From: Bacteroidales bacterium
GTDB taxonomy: Bacteria > Bacteroidota > Bacteroidia > Bacteroidales > UBA932
Length of the DNA: 64,000 nucleotides
Direction: 5' to 3'
Assembly (NCBI GenBank): GCA_029010575.1
Contig: JAQXKS010000020.1
Coordinates: 1-64,000, forward strand
Positions 30,987 to 40,486 of this stretch are shown one piece after another (within the stretch, counting starts at the first letter, position 1; each line of letters begins with the position of its first letter). The notes beneath the pieces are model-generated. The model was not told the origin of the DNA. It worked only from the letters and a program-made list of their open reading frames with translations, and ran no database searches. Position numbers and translations under genes: made by a program.

Positions 30987-33077
30987 ATGGTAAAAAAATT
31001 AGCAGTGACAGGCATTATGCTTGCAACACTATTGAGTTGTAAAATGGAAAATCCATTACTGACAGAATCAAAACTCCCCTATGGCGCCCCTGCTTTCGAT
31101 AAAATCGAAAACGAGCACTACAAACCTGCTTTCGAAGCAGCTATCGCTGAAGGAAAAGCAGAAATCGACGCCATCATAAACAATCCCGAAGCACCTACAT
31201 TCGAAAATACCATTGAGGCAATGGAATATGCAGGAGGTAAATTGGGAGATGTTGCAGGAATCTTCTACGCCCTCATGTCTGCAAACACCAACGATCAGAT
31301 GCAGGCAATAGCACAGGAACTCTCTCCGATGCTCAACGATTATTCAATGTATATCTCCCTTAACGACAAGCTCTTCCAGAGAGTAAAAGCTGTCTACGAA
31401 CAGAGAGAGACACTCAGCCTCGACACCGACCAGAAGACCCTCCTCGAAAACAGCTACAAGAGTTTCGTTCGCAATGGTGCCAACCTCAACGACCAAGACA
31501 AGGCTGTATACAGTGAATTGGTAAACAAGGCATCAGTACTCTCCCTCCAGTTCGGACAGAATGTTCTCGCTGCGACCAACGCATTCACCCTGAACATCAC
31601 CGACGAGGCCGAACTTGACGGTCTCCCCGATTATGTAAGGGCGATGGGTGCTGAAACAGCAAAAGAAAGAGGTGTTGAAGGCTGGGTCTACACACTCGAT
31701 GCTCCGAGCTTTGGCCCATTCATGAAAAACAGCCGCAACAGAGAGCTCAGAGAGAAGATGTGGAGAGCATACAATACCAGATGTATCGGTGATTCTTTCG
31801 ACAACACCAATATCGTTAGAGATCTTGTTGATACCAGAATACGCATCGCCAACATCCTCGGATACGAAACTTTCGCTGACTACGCTCTCGAAGAGAGAAT
31901 GGCCAAAGACAAGAGAGTGGTACTCGATTTTCTCAATGACTTGATGGAAAAGAGCCTTCCTTACGCAAAGAAAGAGGTGGCTCAGATATACGAATATGCG
32001 CGCAAGAATGGGTTCGAAGGCAAGGAACTTATGCCTTGGGACTTTAGCTATTGGTCAGAACGCTATCAAGAAGCAGAATATTCACTCAATGCCGAAGAGC
32101 TAAAGCCCTATCTGAGCCTTGAAAGCTGTATCAATGCCGCATTTGACTTGGCACACCGTCTCTATGGTATCAACTTTAAGCAGATTAACAATGTTCCCGT
32201 ATACCATCCCGATGTCAAAGTTTACGACATCACAGATTCAGACGGAAGACACCTTGCACTCCTGTATGCAGACTTCTTCCCCCGTGCAAGCAAAAGAGGC
32301 GGTGCTTGGATGACAGAGTTCAGGGGCCAATCGATAAAAGATGGTATCGAATATCGTCCGTTCATCAATATGGTGACCAATTTCACCAAACCCACTGCTG
32401 ATGCACCTTCGCTCATCACTCACGAAGAACTCACTACACTTCTTCACGAATTCGGACACGTTCTCCACGGTGTACTTGCAGAGGGTCGTTACGGCTCACT
32501 TACAGGAACCAACGTTCCACGTGATTTCGTAGAACTGCCTTCACAGATTATGGAAAACTGGGCATATGAACCTGAATTCCTAAACTCATTCGCCAAACAC
32601 TACATCACAGGTGAACCAATGCCAGCAGAACTCATAGAGAAGGTAGTAGCAGCCAAGAACTATCTCGCAGCATACGGACAGGTAAGACAGCTTCAGTTCG
32701 GAATCAGCGATATGTCATGGCATACCCTCACTGCCCTTCCCAAAGAGGGTACTGTTGAATTCGAAAAGAATGCCCTTAAGAAATTTGCTGTTGTTCCCAT
32801 GATAGAAGGCACATGCTTCTCGACAGCATTCTCCCATATCTTCCAGGGTGGATACTCTGCAGGTTATTACTCATACAAATGGGCTGAAGTCCTTGAAGCA
32901 GATGCTTTCTCGCTTTTCCAGGAGAAAGGTATTTTCAATCGCGAAGTTGCTGACAGCTTCCGCAAGAACATACTCTCGGCAGGTGGTGCACAGGAAGCTT
33001 CGGTAATCTACCGTAACTTCAGAGGACACGATCCCAAGCCCGATGCTCTTATGAAAAAACTCGGTCTTTCTAAATAA
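30987..33077 (+). CDS. M3-family metallopeptidase, predicted lipoprotein (peptidyl-dipeptidase Dcp-like)
   Basis: 'TTLLHEFGHVLHGVL' (HExxH); N-terminal 'ATLLSC' lipobox. Confidence 0.92.
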   Translation: MVKKLAVTGIMLATLLSCKMENPLLTESKLPYGAPAFDKIENEHYKPAFEAAIAEGKAEIDAIINNPEAPTFENTIEAMEYAGGKLGDVAGIFYALMSANTNDQMQAIAQELSPMLNDYSMYISLNDKLFQRVKAVYEQRETLSLDTDQKTLLENSYKSFVRNGANLNDQDKAVYSELVNKASVLSLQFGQNVLAATNAFTLNITDEAELDGLPDYVRAMGAETAKERGVEGWVYTLDAPSFGPFMKNSRNRELREKMWRAYNTRCIGDSFDNTNIVRDLVDTRIRIANILGYETFADYALEERMAKDKRVVLDFLNDLMEKSLPYAKKEVAQIYEYARKNGFEGKELMPWDFSYWSERYQEAEYSLNAEELKPYLSLESCINAAFDLAHRLYGINFKQINNVPVYHPDVKVYDITDSDGRHLALLYADFFPRASKRGGAWMTEFRGQSIKDGIEYRPFINMVTNFTKPTADAPSLITHEELTTLLHEFGHVLHGVLAEGRYGSLTGTNVPRDFVELPSQIMENWAYEPEFLNSFAKHYITGEPMPAELIEKVVAAKNYLAAYGQVRQLQFGISDMSWHTLTALPKEGTVEFEKNALKKFAVVPMIEGTCFSTAFSHIFQGGYSAGYYSYKWAEVLEADAFSLFQEKGIFNREVADSFRKNILSAGGAQEASVIYRNFRGHDPKPDALMKKLGLSK

Positions 33078-33104
33078 TCCACCAATTAGATAAGTCCAAT
33101 AGAG

Positions 33105-33145
33105 GGTGACAAGTTAGTCTTCATTGCCTAATTTGTCACCTTTTT
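33105..33145. terminator. Terminator hairpin between convergent M3 peptidase and caspase-like genes
   Basis: GGTGACAAGTTAG / CTAATTTGTCACC (one mismatch) followed by TTTTT. Confidence 0.8.
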
Positions 33146-34818
33146 CAATTGATATTCCAATCCCTCCAATGGCTGATAATATCCTCTGAGCACAATATCT
33201 GTGGTTTCTGACTGATATAATTCTTGTCTATGCTATAATACAAGACCTTGGATATTACATAATCTGCCAATTCTCCATAAGAGCAATCCCCATTAGATTC
33301 CTGGAGTTTCTTGAGAAGGAAATATGTAAACATTCCGTGCTGCTTGTCCCTATATGAGAGAGCAGACTGATCCTCTTGCGCTGCGCAGAAAACCAACACA
33401 TTTCCTAAAGGTTCAGCACCCTTTCCAACTTTGACGCCCCTGACCGAAACCAATCCTGAATTACGGTTGTTTCCACTGAAACAAGCATCCAGAAATAACG
33501 TAACCCTGGAGGCACCGGAACTCCCCAACATCGAGTAAAGGTCCGAAAGTCTTATACCGTTGGATATATCCGCCTGACTTACATCTACCGGTATCAAGTA
33601 ATAATTGTCGCCAGTTTCATCTGTAAGACCGTGACCGGCATAATAGAATATAAGCTCAGGGGAGTTTTCGCTCAACGAAATCAGTTTGGAGATACGGACT
33701 ATCTCCCTTCGCATATCTACAGAACCGGCATTTGTCAACAGAATCGTATTCTCCTGAGGTACTCCGAAGACCTTGATACAGTAATCTTTGAAAGTTATGG
33801 CATCATTGATTGCAAACTCCACATGAGAGCCAGCAGACAGATCGGTCTGATAAGAGCAGTAATCCTCATTACCGATAATAATGGCAAATCTATTGTCTCT
33901 CTTTGCGCCCCACTGCGGAATATTTTTATCCACATCTGACAGAAGTGACGCCTTGCTCACTTGCTTAACATCCCTGCTCCTGGCATCAATAGAAATATTC
34001 CTAGAATCCAGTTGCTGATTCAGCTCCAAAATTATGGTAGAATCCTTTGAGAATTTTCCGAATTTTTCAGACAAATTAATATGTAGAGGGATCAGATTTT
34101 CAGAATAACTATTGTTTACAATCAATTTATACTCCAGTAACTTCTCCTCTCCGGATTGCAACTCTGCAAAATTCGAAAGCAGATTTCCATCCATAAGAAA
34201 GACTCCATCTGGCAGTTCCATCAGAGCCTCTACACCCAGAGCAACCCCCGGACCGGTGTTCTGCAACAGTAGATTGAGCGAAAAAATCTCCATTTTCTTA
34301 AGTTTGCGGGCATCGTTGCTCCTGCACACGATATCTACCACCTCTATCATAGGAGGAGTCAGACTATTGGTCTTTACAGAGATATGCTGTTTATCTGTAC
34401 CGAAGCCATTGGGTTCGTATACACTGACATCAAACTCCACAGATGAATCTGAAATAGATGTGGAGGCTCGTATAGGGAATCTGACCTTATAGCTTTTACC
34501 TACCTCCAGCAGAGGAATATTCACGGGGCCGAAAGAGAAGGCTCCACAAGTGTCAGAGCAAGTAATCTCGCCCACCATCCCCACACCGTCTCCAAATCCC
34601 TCATTCCTTATTTCCATAATGATGAAACACTCTTCTTCGGCATCTATGGCATTGTTCCCTGAGGGCTCCTCGAATGACAAATCCACAACTTTGAGAACAG
34701 GAGGTTTTACATCTTTGGAAATGCGAAGTGACCCTACATGTGTAATACTGCCATCGTTCTGGGCAATACAGAGAAATGAAATAGCGGAAGCTATTACAAG
34801 GAGGTAAAGACGTTTCAT
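33145..34818 (-). CDS. Exported caspase-family (C14-like) protein with N-terminal Ig-like/CARDB-like region
   Basis: Signal peptide MKRLYLLVIASAISFLCIAQ; caspase core 'RFAIIIGNEDY', 'FYYAGHG' (His), 'FLDACFSGN' (Cys). Confidence 0.88.
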   Translation of the reverse strand: MKRLYLLVIASAISFLCIAQNDGSITHVGSLRISKDVKPPVLKVVDLSFEEPSGNNAIDAEEECFIIMEIRNEGFGDGVGMVGEITCSDTCGAFSFGPVNIPLLEVGKSYKVRFPIRASTSISDSSVEFDVSVYEPNGFGTDKQHISVKTNSLTPPMIEVVDIVCRSNDARKLKKMEIFSLNLLLQNTGPGVALGVEALMELPDGVFLMDGNLLSNFAELQSGEEKLLEYKLIVNNSYSENLIPLHINLSEKFGKFSKDSTIILELNQQLDSRNISIDARSRDVKQVSKASLLSDVDKNIPQWGAKRDNRFAIIIGNEDYCSYQTDLSAGSHVEFAINDAITFKDYCIKVFGVPQENTILLTNAGSVDMRREIVRISKLISLSENSPELIFYYAGHGLTDETGDNYYLIPVDVSQADISNGIRLSDLYSMLGSSGASRVTLFLDACFSGNNRNSGLVSVRGVKVGKGAEPLGNVLVFCAAQEDQSALSYRDKQHGMFTYFLLKKLQESNGDCSYGELADYVISKVLYYSIDKNYISQKPQILCSEDIISHWRDWNIN

Positions 34819-34838
34819 AAGATCACGGTTAGCACACT

Positions 34839-34869
34839 CAAATTTAACAATTATTTGACCTCAATGCAA
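34839..34869 (-). promoter_or_regulatory. Candidate promoter for the caspase-like gene
   Basis: Minus strand TTG-N20-TAAATTTG (plus-strand CAAATTTA 34839-34846, CAA 34867-34869). Confidence 0.5.
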
Positions 34870-34886
34870 AATAATCACTATTTTTG
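34855..34886 (+). promoter_or_regulatory. Candidate promoter for rdgB-recO-GH3 unit
   Basis: TTG 34855-34857, N21, TATTTTTG 34879-34886. Confidence 0.55.
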
Positions 34887-34908
34887 TAGTGTATAAATGA
34901 GTTTATTT

Positions 34909-35499
34909 ATGATTGACATTGTATTTGCTACAGGGAACAGACATAAATTACGCGAAGTACAGGATATTATTGGTCCCGATTTCAGATTACGAACCCCCGA
35001 TGAGTTCGGTATCACTGAAGAGATTCCTGAAACACAAGATACATTGGAAGGCAATGCCCTTCAAAAAGCAGAATACATCAACAAAAAGTGCGGGTTTCCA
35101 TGCTTTGCAGATGATACAGGGCTATTTACAGATGCCCTTGGTGGAGAGCCAGGAATATACTCAGCCCGCTACGCAGGTCCTGATAAAAAAGCATCAGACA
35201 ATATAAAAAAATTACTTGCTAACCTTAAAGGCAAGACAAACAGAAAGGCCCACTTCAAAACAGTAATTGCATATGTTGACTCAGACTTAAGAAGGATTTT
35301 TGAAGGAAGAGTTGATGGTGTAATACTGGATACCGCTTCAGGAGAGGGCGGATTCGGATACGACCCTATCTTCTACCCCGACAGATATGATGGAAAATAC
35401 AGTTTTGCCGAACTATCACCCGCACACAAAAATGAAATCTCTCATAGGGGTGAAGCTGTAAGGAAATTTGCTGCTTTCCTACGTTCTAATAATCAATGA
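34909..35499 (+). CDS. rdgB: Non-canonical purine NTP pyrophosphatase, RdgB/HAM1 family
   Basis: 'IVFATGNRHKLREVQ', 'FADDTGLFTDALGGEPGIYSARYAG', 'GFGYDPIFYP'; ATG at 34897 also possible. Confidence 0.95.
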   Translation: MIDIVFATGNRHKLREVQDIIGPDFRLRTPDEFGITEEIPETQDTLEGNALQKAEYINKKCGFPCFADDTGLFTDALGGEPGIYSARYAGPDKKASDNIKKLLANLKGKTNRKAHFKTVIAYVDSDLRRIFEGRVDGVILDTASGEGGFGYDPIFYPDRYDGKYSFAELSPAHKNEISHRGEAVRKFAAFLRSNNQ

Positions 35500-36143
35500 T
35501 AGTCCTCAATACCACACGATTAGGGGAAGATTCTCTCATTATCCACGGTTATAACGAAGATCGCGGCAGGATTAGTGCAGTCCTCAATAGGACACTGTGC
35601 AGAAGATGGGCTTCAATCACACCTCTGAGTATCTTAGAGATTCAAACATACGGTAAGGGGGAGATGGAAAAGGTCCGCGACTTCAGCCACTCTTACCCTC
35701 TTTCATCCATACGCAGAGATATTTCAAAGACAGCAATGGCATTCTTTACGGCAGAACTTCTCTATCGGACTCTACCGCAAAGAGAGAGTGACCAGTTGCT
35801 ATATAACTTCACAGTGACATCAATATTGCTTCTCGAAGAGAGCAGAAGAAACATAGCCAATTTTCATCTATGGTTCTCAATACTATATCTCAAGTACATG
35901 GGGATAGCACCATCATCTGACTCAGAAAGCACTTACAATCCTTTTTCAGATAAAGAGAAAGAATTCATAAAAATTTGCTATGGCGCGAAATTTGAAGAGG
36001 CAATGGACTATGTATTCTCTTCATTAGAGAGAAATGCTTTGGTTGAGTCTATACTCAAGTATGCCGGTTACCACCTTGGAATAGAGCTTCGCATAAACAG
36101 TGCAGAGGTTTTTCGTTCCGTATTTCAAAATCTAAAAAAATGA
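35496..36143 (+). CDS. recO: DNA repair protein RecO
   Basis: RecO N-terminal pattern 'IVLNTTRLGEDSLIIHGYNEDRGRISAVLNR'; ATGA overlap with rdgB. Confidence 0.85.
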   Translation: MIVLNTTRLGEDSLIIHGYNEDRGRISAVLNRTLCRRWASITPLSILEIQTYGKGEMEKVRDFSHSYPLSSIRRDISKTAMAFFTAELLYRTLPQRESDQLLYNFTVTSILLLEESRRNIANFHLWFSILYLKYMGIAPSSDSESTYNPFSDKEKEFIKICYGAKFEEAMDYVFSSLERNALVESILKYAGYHLGIELRINSAEVFRSVFQNLKK

Positions 36144-37687
36144 AACCGATTAACAAAATAGTCCTCAGTTACCTAAAGCCTAGACTAAAAGCTATTGATT
36201 CATATCATAGCACACCATTTTCAGTGCAGGACAGTGTGCTGAAGGAGTTGGTATCACACGGCAGGGACTCACTCTTCGGGAAAGAGCATACGATGGGAAA
36301 TATCTCTGACTACGAAAGTTTCAGAAGGATGATACCCGTGAGAGACTACAACGCACTCGAGCCATATTTCAACAGAATAAGAAACGGAGAGAACTACATA
36401 CTGTGTGACGAAAAAGTCAAGTGGATGGCAAAATCCAGCGGGACCAGCTCAGCCAGGAGCAAATTCATACCAATTACCCCTAGCAACCTCCACAAATGTC
36501 ACTACAGAGGATTCCAGACACTGTTGGCAAGCTATGTCAATTCACACCCGAATACAGGTATGTTCAACGGCAAATCCCTTACATTGGGTGGCAGTACATC
36601 CCTGGACAAGCTGAGTAACAACAAGATATACTCAGGTGACCTCTCTGGGATACTCATGCAGAACTCACCTTTTGTCACCGAACTTCTCAGAACACCCTCC
36701 AAGGATATAGCAATGTTGCCTGACTTTGATGAAAAGATCAATAAAATATGCAGGTATTGCTCAGAAGAGAATGTAACTACCATCTCCGGTGTACCATCAT
36801 GGTATCTTCTCCTTCTCAAGAGAGTCCTGTCTTATACCGGTGCTGCAGATATCACGCAAGTATGGCCGAACATGGAGTTGTTCATGCACGGAGGAATAAG
36901 TTTTGCTCCCTACAAGGAACAGTTTAGACAATTAATACCTTCGGAAAAGATGAACTATGTGGAGAACTACAATGCATCCGAAGGCTATTTTGCATTCAGG
37001 CACAACCCTTCAGACAAGGGGATGCTTTTGACACTGGACAATGGGGTATTCTACGAGTTCGTACCCATCGAGTACCTCGATAGGGTGATTGATGGAGACT
37101 CATCATACTGCTGCACACTAGAAGGTGTCAAAACAGGAGTCCGCTACGCAATTATCATTACCACTAACAGTGGCCTATGGCGATATCTGGTAGGAGACTG
37201 TGTCGAATTCACCTCGACCTCCCCATACCAGATAATAATATGTGGCAGAACGCAGCTTTATATCAACACATTTGGAGAAGAGCTAATGATTCATAACGCC
37301 GAAGAGGCACTTAGTTCAGTTTGTAATGACTTCTCGGTGCATGTGACTGACTACACAGTAGCCCCAATGTTCAGTAAAGACAGAACACATGGCTATCACC
37401 AGTGGTGCATAGAGTTTGCTCCCGAAAGTCATGAAACAATTCTCAGTCCCGACTTTAAAAACACCTTTGAAAAGGCATTGGACGACAGGATAAGGAATCT
37501 TAATTCCGACTACGATGGCAAGAGAACCAACGATGTCTCCATGCGACAGCTTCAAATCGAGATTATGCCAGAGGGAACATTTATGAAATGGATGAAAAGC
37601 CGCGGCAAAATGGGAGGACAGAACAAGGTTCCCCGCCTGAGCAATGAAAGAATGATAATAGAAGAGATTCTTAAATACAGAAAATAA
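36140..37687 (+). CDS. GH3 auxin-responsive-promoter family protein (acyl-adenylate-forming superfamily)
   Basis: 'MAKSSGTSSARSKFIPIT', 'ENYNASEGYFAF', 'GLWRYLVGDCVEF', 'TFGEELM'; 4-nt overlap with recO. Confidence 0.9.
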   Translation: MKPINKIVLSYLKPRLKAIDSYHSTPFSVQDSVLKELVSHGRDSLFGKEHTMGNISDYESFRRMIPVRDYNALEPYFNRIRNGENYILCDEKVKWMAKSSGTSSARSKFIPITPSNLHKCHYRGFQTLLASYVNSHPNTGMFNGKSLTLGGSTSLDKLSNNKIYSGDLSGILMQNSPFVTELLRTPSKDIAMLPDFDEKINKICRYCSEENVTTISGVPSWYLLLLKRVLSYTGAADITQVWPNMELFMHGGISFAPYKEQFRQLIPSEKMNYVENYNASEGYFAFRHNPSDKGMLLTLDNGVFYEFVPIEYLDRVIDGDSSYCCTLEGVKTGVRYAIIITTNSGLWRYLVGDCVEFTSTSPYQIIICGRTQLYINTFGEELMIHNAEEALSSVCNDFSVHVTDYTVAPMFSKDRTHGYHQWCIEFAPESHETILSPDFKNTFEKALDDRIRNLNSDYDGKRTNDVSMRQLQIEIMPEGTFMKWMKSRGKMGGQNKVPRLSNERMIIEEILKYRK

Positions 37688-37703
37688 TTTTAATATTACA
37701 GTT

Positions 37704-38222
37704 ATGTTAAGCGAAAAACTTTGTGCGGCATTCAATGCCCAGATCAATGCAGAACTTTGGTCTGCATACCTCTATCTTTCAATGTCGGTAGATGCTTCTA
37801 ACAGAGGAGAAAAGGGAGCAGCAAACTGGTTTATGGTACAGTTTCAGGAAGAACAGGACCATGCAAAAATATTGATCAACCATCTCCTTTCCAGAGGAAA
37901 CAAAGTGGTTCTCAGTCCTATCGAAGGCGTCAGAACATCATGGGACAGCACTCTCGAAGCATTCAAGACCACTCAGGAACATGAAAGGAAAGTAACCTCC
38001 TACATAAACAGACTCTATGAGCTTGCTATAGAAGAGAGAGACTATGCAGCTCAGAACACTCTTAAATGGTTCATAGACGAACAGATCGAAGAGGAGGAAA
38101 ATGTAAGTGAAATGATCTATCAGTACGAAGCCGTTGAAGGAAACAGATATGGTCTTCTGATGATGGACAAGGAGCTTGCAGGCCGTACATACAGTACACC
38201 CTCACCCCTTGCACAGAGATAA
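37704..38222 (+). CDS. ftnA: Ferritin
   Basis: 'LNAQINAELWSAYLYLSMS'-like N-terminus (FNAQINAELWSAYLYLSMS), 'QFQEEQDHAKILINHLLSRG', 'FIDEQIEEE'. Confidence 0.95.
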   Translation: MLSEKLCAAFNAQINAELWSAYLYLSMSVDASNRGEKGAANWFMVQFQEEQDHAKILINHLLSRGNKVVLSPIEGVRTSWDSTLEAFKTTQEHERKVTSYINRLYELAIEERDYAAQNTLKWFIDEQIEEEENVSEMIYQYEAVEGNRYGLLMMDKELAGRTYSTPSPLAQR

Positions 38223-38246
38223 CATTGATAATCGACAAATTACTAA

Positions 38247-38284
38247 AGAATCCCCGAAAGTTACTTTCAACTCTCGGGGATTCT
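38247..38284. terminator. Hairpin between convergent ferritin and rnr
   Basis: AGAATCCCCGA / TCGGGGATTCT perfect inverted repeat. Confidence 0.7.
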
Positions 38285-38305
38285 ATATACCAAGTGATCC
38301 ATCTT

Positions 38306-40459
38306 TCATGCTTTTTCTGAAGTCGGATCACAAACAAGAGCAAAGTCTATAATTTTTTGCTCTACAGAAGCTCGAATAACACGGATCCACACCTTGTCAC
38401 CAATAGTATAGCGCTTGCCCTTTCCACGGCCAACAATAGTATAGCTCTGCTCATCAAACTCGTAGAAATCCTCTTCGATATCCCTTAGAGAGACCATACC
38501 TTCTACCTTTTCAGGCTCAGTCTCGACATACATTCCCCACTCAGTAAGACCTGAAACAGTACCTGGAAATATCATTCCGACCCTCTCCTTCATATATTCA
38601 CAGAGCTTGTATTTTATGCTGGAGCGTTCGGCTTCAGTGGCAATCTGTTCCCTTTCAGAAGAGTGCTTGCAACATGCTTCGTAGAACTCCTTGTCAGCCG
38701 AACCTGCTCCATCCAGATAACTTGACAGAAGCCTATGGACCATAAGGTCGGGATAGCGTCTGATAGGAGATGTGAAATGAGTGTAATAGTCAAACGCAAG
38801 ACCATAGTGGCCAACATTGTCAGTACTGTAACGGGCACGGGCCATAGAGCGCAAAGCCATCATCACCACTGCATCCTGTTCAGGAGTATCCTTCACAACA
38901 GAGAGGAGATTATTGAGTCTCTGGGCAACACTGTCTCCCTTGATCTGAACCGTAGCCTTCGGCATTGAAGCCTCGTATGCCTTCCTCTCTTTCTTTGACT
39001 TCTTGTCATTAAGTTCGGAAGGAAACCCTATTCCGAAAATTCTGACAAAACGGCTCAGGACATCGAGTTTTTCTGCATTGGGATTCTCGTGGATACGATA
39101 AACGAAAGTGCGTGCATCTTTCTTTCGAACCTTGCCGACATACTCTGCCACAGCCTTGTTTGCCAAAAGCATGAATTCCTCGACGAGCCAGTTGGCCTCT
39201 TTTGAGATCTTCTCATATACTCTGATCGGCTTGCCGTTTTCGTCAACCTCCACCTTCATCTCGGGGCGTTCAAATGAGATTGCTCCGGCGGCAAACCTCT
39301 TCTTCCTTAGAATAGAAGCCATCTTGTGCAATATCAGAATCTCATCTGCCATCCTGCCCTGGCCTGTCTCTATGACAGACTGAGCCTCCTGATAAGAGAA
39401 ACGCGCATCAGACCTGATAATGGTCTTTCCGAACCATTTGTCCTTTACAGCTCCCCTCTCTCCCATCTCGAATACTGCCGAGAAACAGAGCTTTTCTTCA
39501 TCTGGTCGCAAAGAGCAGAGATTGTTGCACAGTGATTCGGGAAGCATGGGCACCGTTCTGTCCACCAGATAAACTGAAGTGCCCCTATCGTATGCACACT
39601 TGTCGACAAGAGTGCCAGGGGTGACATAATAGCTCACATCTGCAATGTGAACACCAACTTCGATATTTCCGTTTTCAAGTCTTCTTACCGAAAGGGCGTC
39701 ATCAAAATCCTTTGCGTCAGCAGGGTCTATTGTCATTGTGGGGACTGATGTAAAATCCCTTCTTTTTCTCCTTTCTCTGTCGGGAATAGCCACAGGAATA
39801 GCATTGGCCTCCTCTTCAACCGCAGACTCAAACCTGTAAGGCAGACCATATTCGGCAAGAATTGCATGCATCTCAGTATCATTGGCCCCAGGTTCTCCCA
39901 GTAGATCCACGATATGTCCAATGGGAGCATTCATCCTGCGCGACCAGTCAGTCACCAGAACAGCAGCCTTCTGTCCTGAAATTGACTTCAGATCGGGAAC
40001 ATTCCCATTAAAATAGAGAGAGAGTGTATCCTTCGGAATCAATATGTCGTAAGGCATGGAACGGCTTTCCACTATCAGCCAAAGCTCCCCGTGTGCAGCC
40101 TGCAGTATTCCCAGATGCGGTCTCCCGGAGCGTTCCACTATAGAGAGCACCTCTCCCTCGACCCTACGGGGTTTTCCTGGCTTGGTTCCACCCCTCATCT
40201 TATTGGTAACTATCTTGACTGTATCGTTATTAAGAGCCCCTCTGAACTTGGATGAAGGGATGAAGATATCATCTTCCCTACCTTCCACCGTTACAAATCC
40301 GTATCCCTCCCTTGTCATACTGACTTTCCCGACAAGTTCCTCCTTATGGAAACGGGTATCTGATTTGGGGCGTCTCTCTTTTGAACTTTTAGCTTTCTTG
40401 TTTTTGCTCTTCAGAATAGCTTTTTTGACTGATTTTACACCTTTAGCCATATTATTCAT
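38306..40459 (-). CDS. rnr: Ribonuclease R
   Basis: RNB domain 'MTIDPADAKDFDDALSV', 'HIADVSYYV', 'HFTSPIRRYPDLMVHR'; Lys/Arg-rich N-terminus; S1 domain. Confidence 0.96.
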   Translation of the reverse strand: MNNMAKGVKSVKKAILKSKNKKAKSSKERRPKSDTRFHKEELVGKVSMTREGYGFVTVEGREDDIFIPSSKFRGALNNDTVKIVTNKMRGGTKPGKPRRVEGEVLSIVERSGRPHLGILQAAHGELWLIVESRSMPYDILIPKDTLSLYFNGNVPDLKSISGQKAAVLVTDWSRRMNAPIGHIVDLLGEPGANDTEMHAILAEYGLPYRFESAVEEEANAIPVAIPDRERRKRRDFTSVPTMTIDPADAKDFDDALSVRRLENGNIEVGVHIADVSYYVTPGTLVDKCAYDRGTSVYLVDRTVPMLPESLCNNLCSLRPDEEKLCFSAVFEMGERGAVKDKWFGKTIIRSDARFSYQEAQSVIETGQGRMADEILILHKMASILRKKRFAAGAISFERPEMKVEVDENGKPIRVYEKISKEANWLVEEFMLLANKAVAEYVGKVRKKDARTFVYRIHENPNAEKLDVLSRFVRIFGIGFPSELNDKKSKKERKAYEASMPKATVQIKGDSVAQRLNNLLSVVKDTPEQDAVVMMALRSMARARYSTDNVGHYGLAFDYYTHFTSPIRRYPDLMVHRLLSSYLDGAGSADKEFYEACCKHSSEREQIATEAERSSIKYKLCEYMKERVGMIFPGTVSGLTEWGMYVETEPEKVEGMVSLRDIEEDFYEFDEQSYTIVGRGKGKRYTIGDKVWIRVIRASVEQKIIDFALVCDPTSEKA

Positions 40460-40486
40460 TTTAACTAATGCAAATTTATTAAAAAT

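Noticed and set aside
33145-34818. Caspase-like gene as part of an anti-phage defence island
   Set aside because: Signal peptide, housekeeping neighbours and no adjacent sensor, gasdermin, toxin, nuclease or mobile genes.
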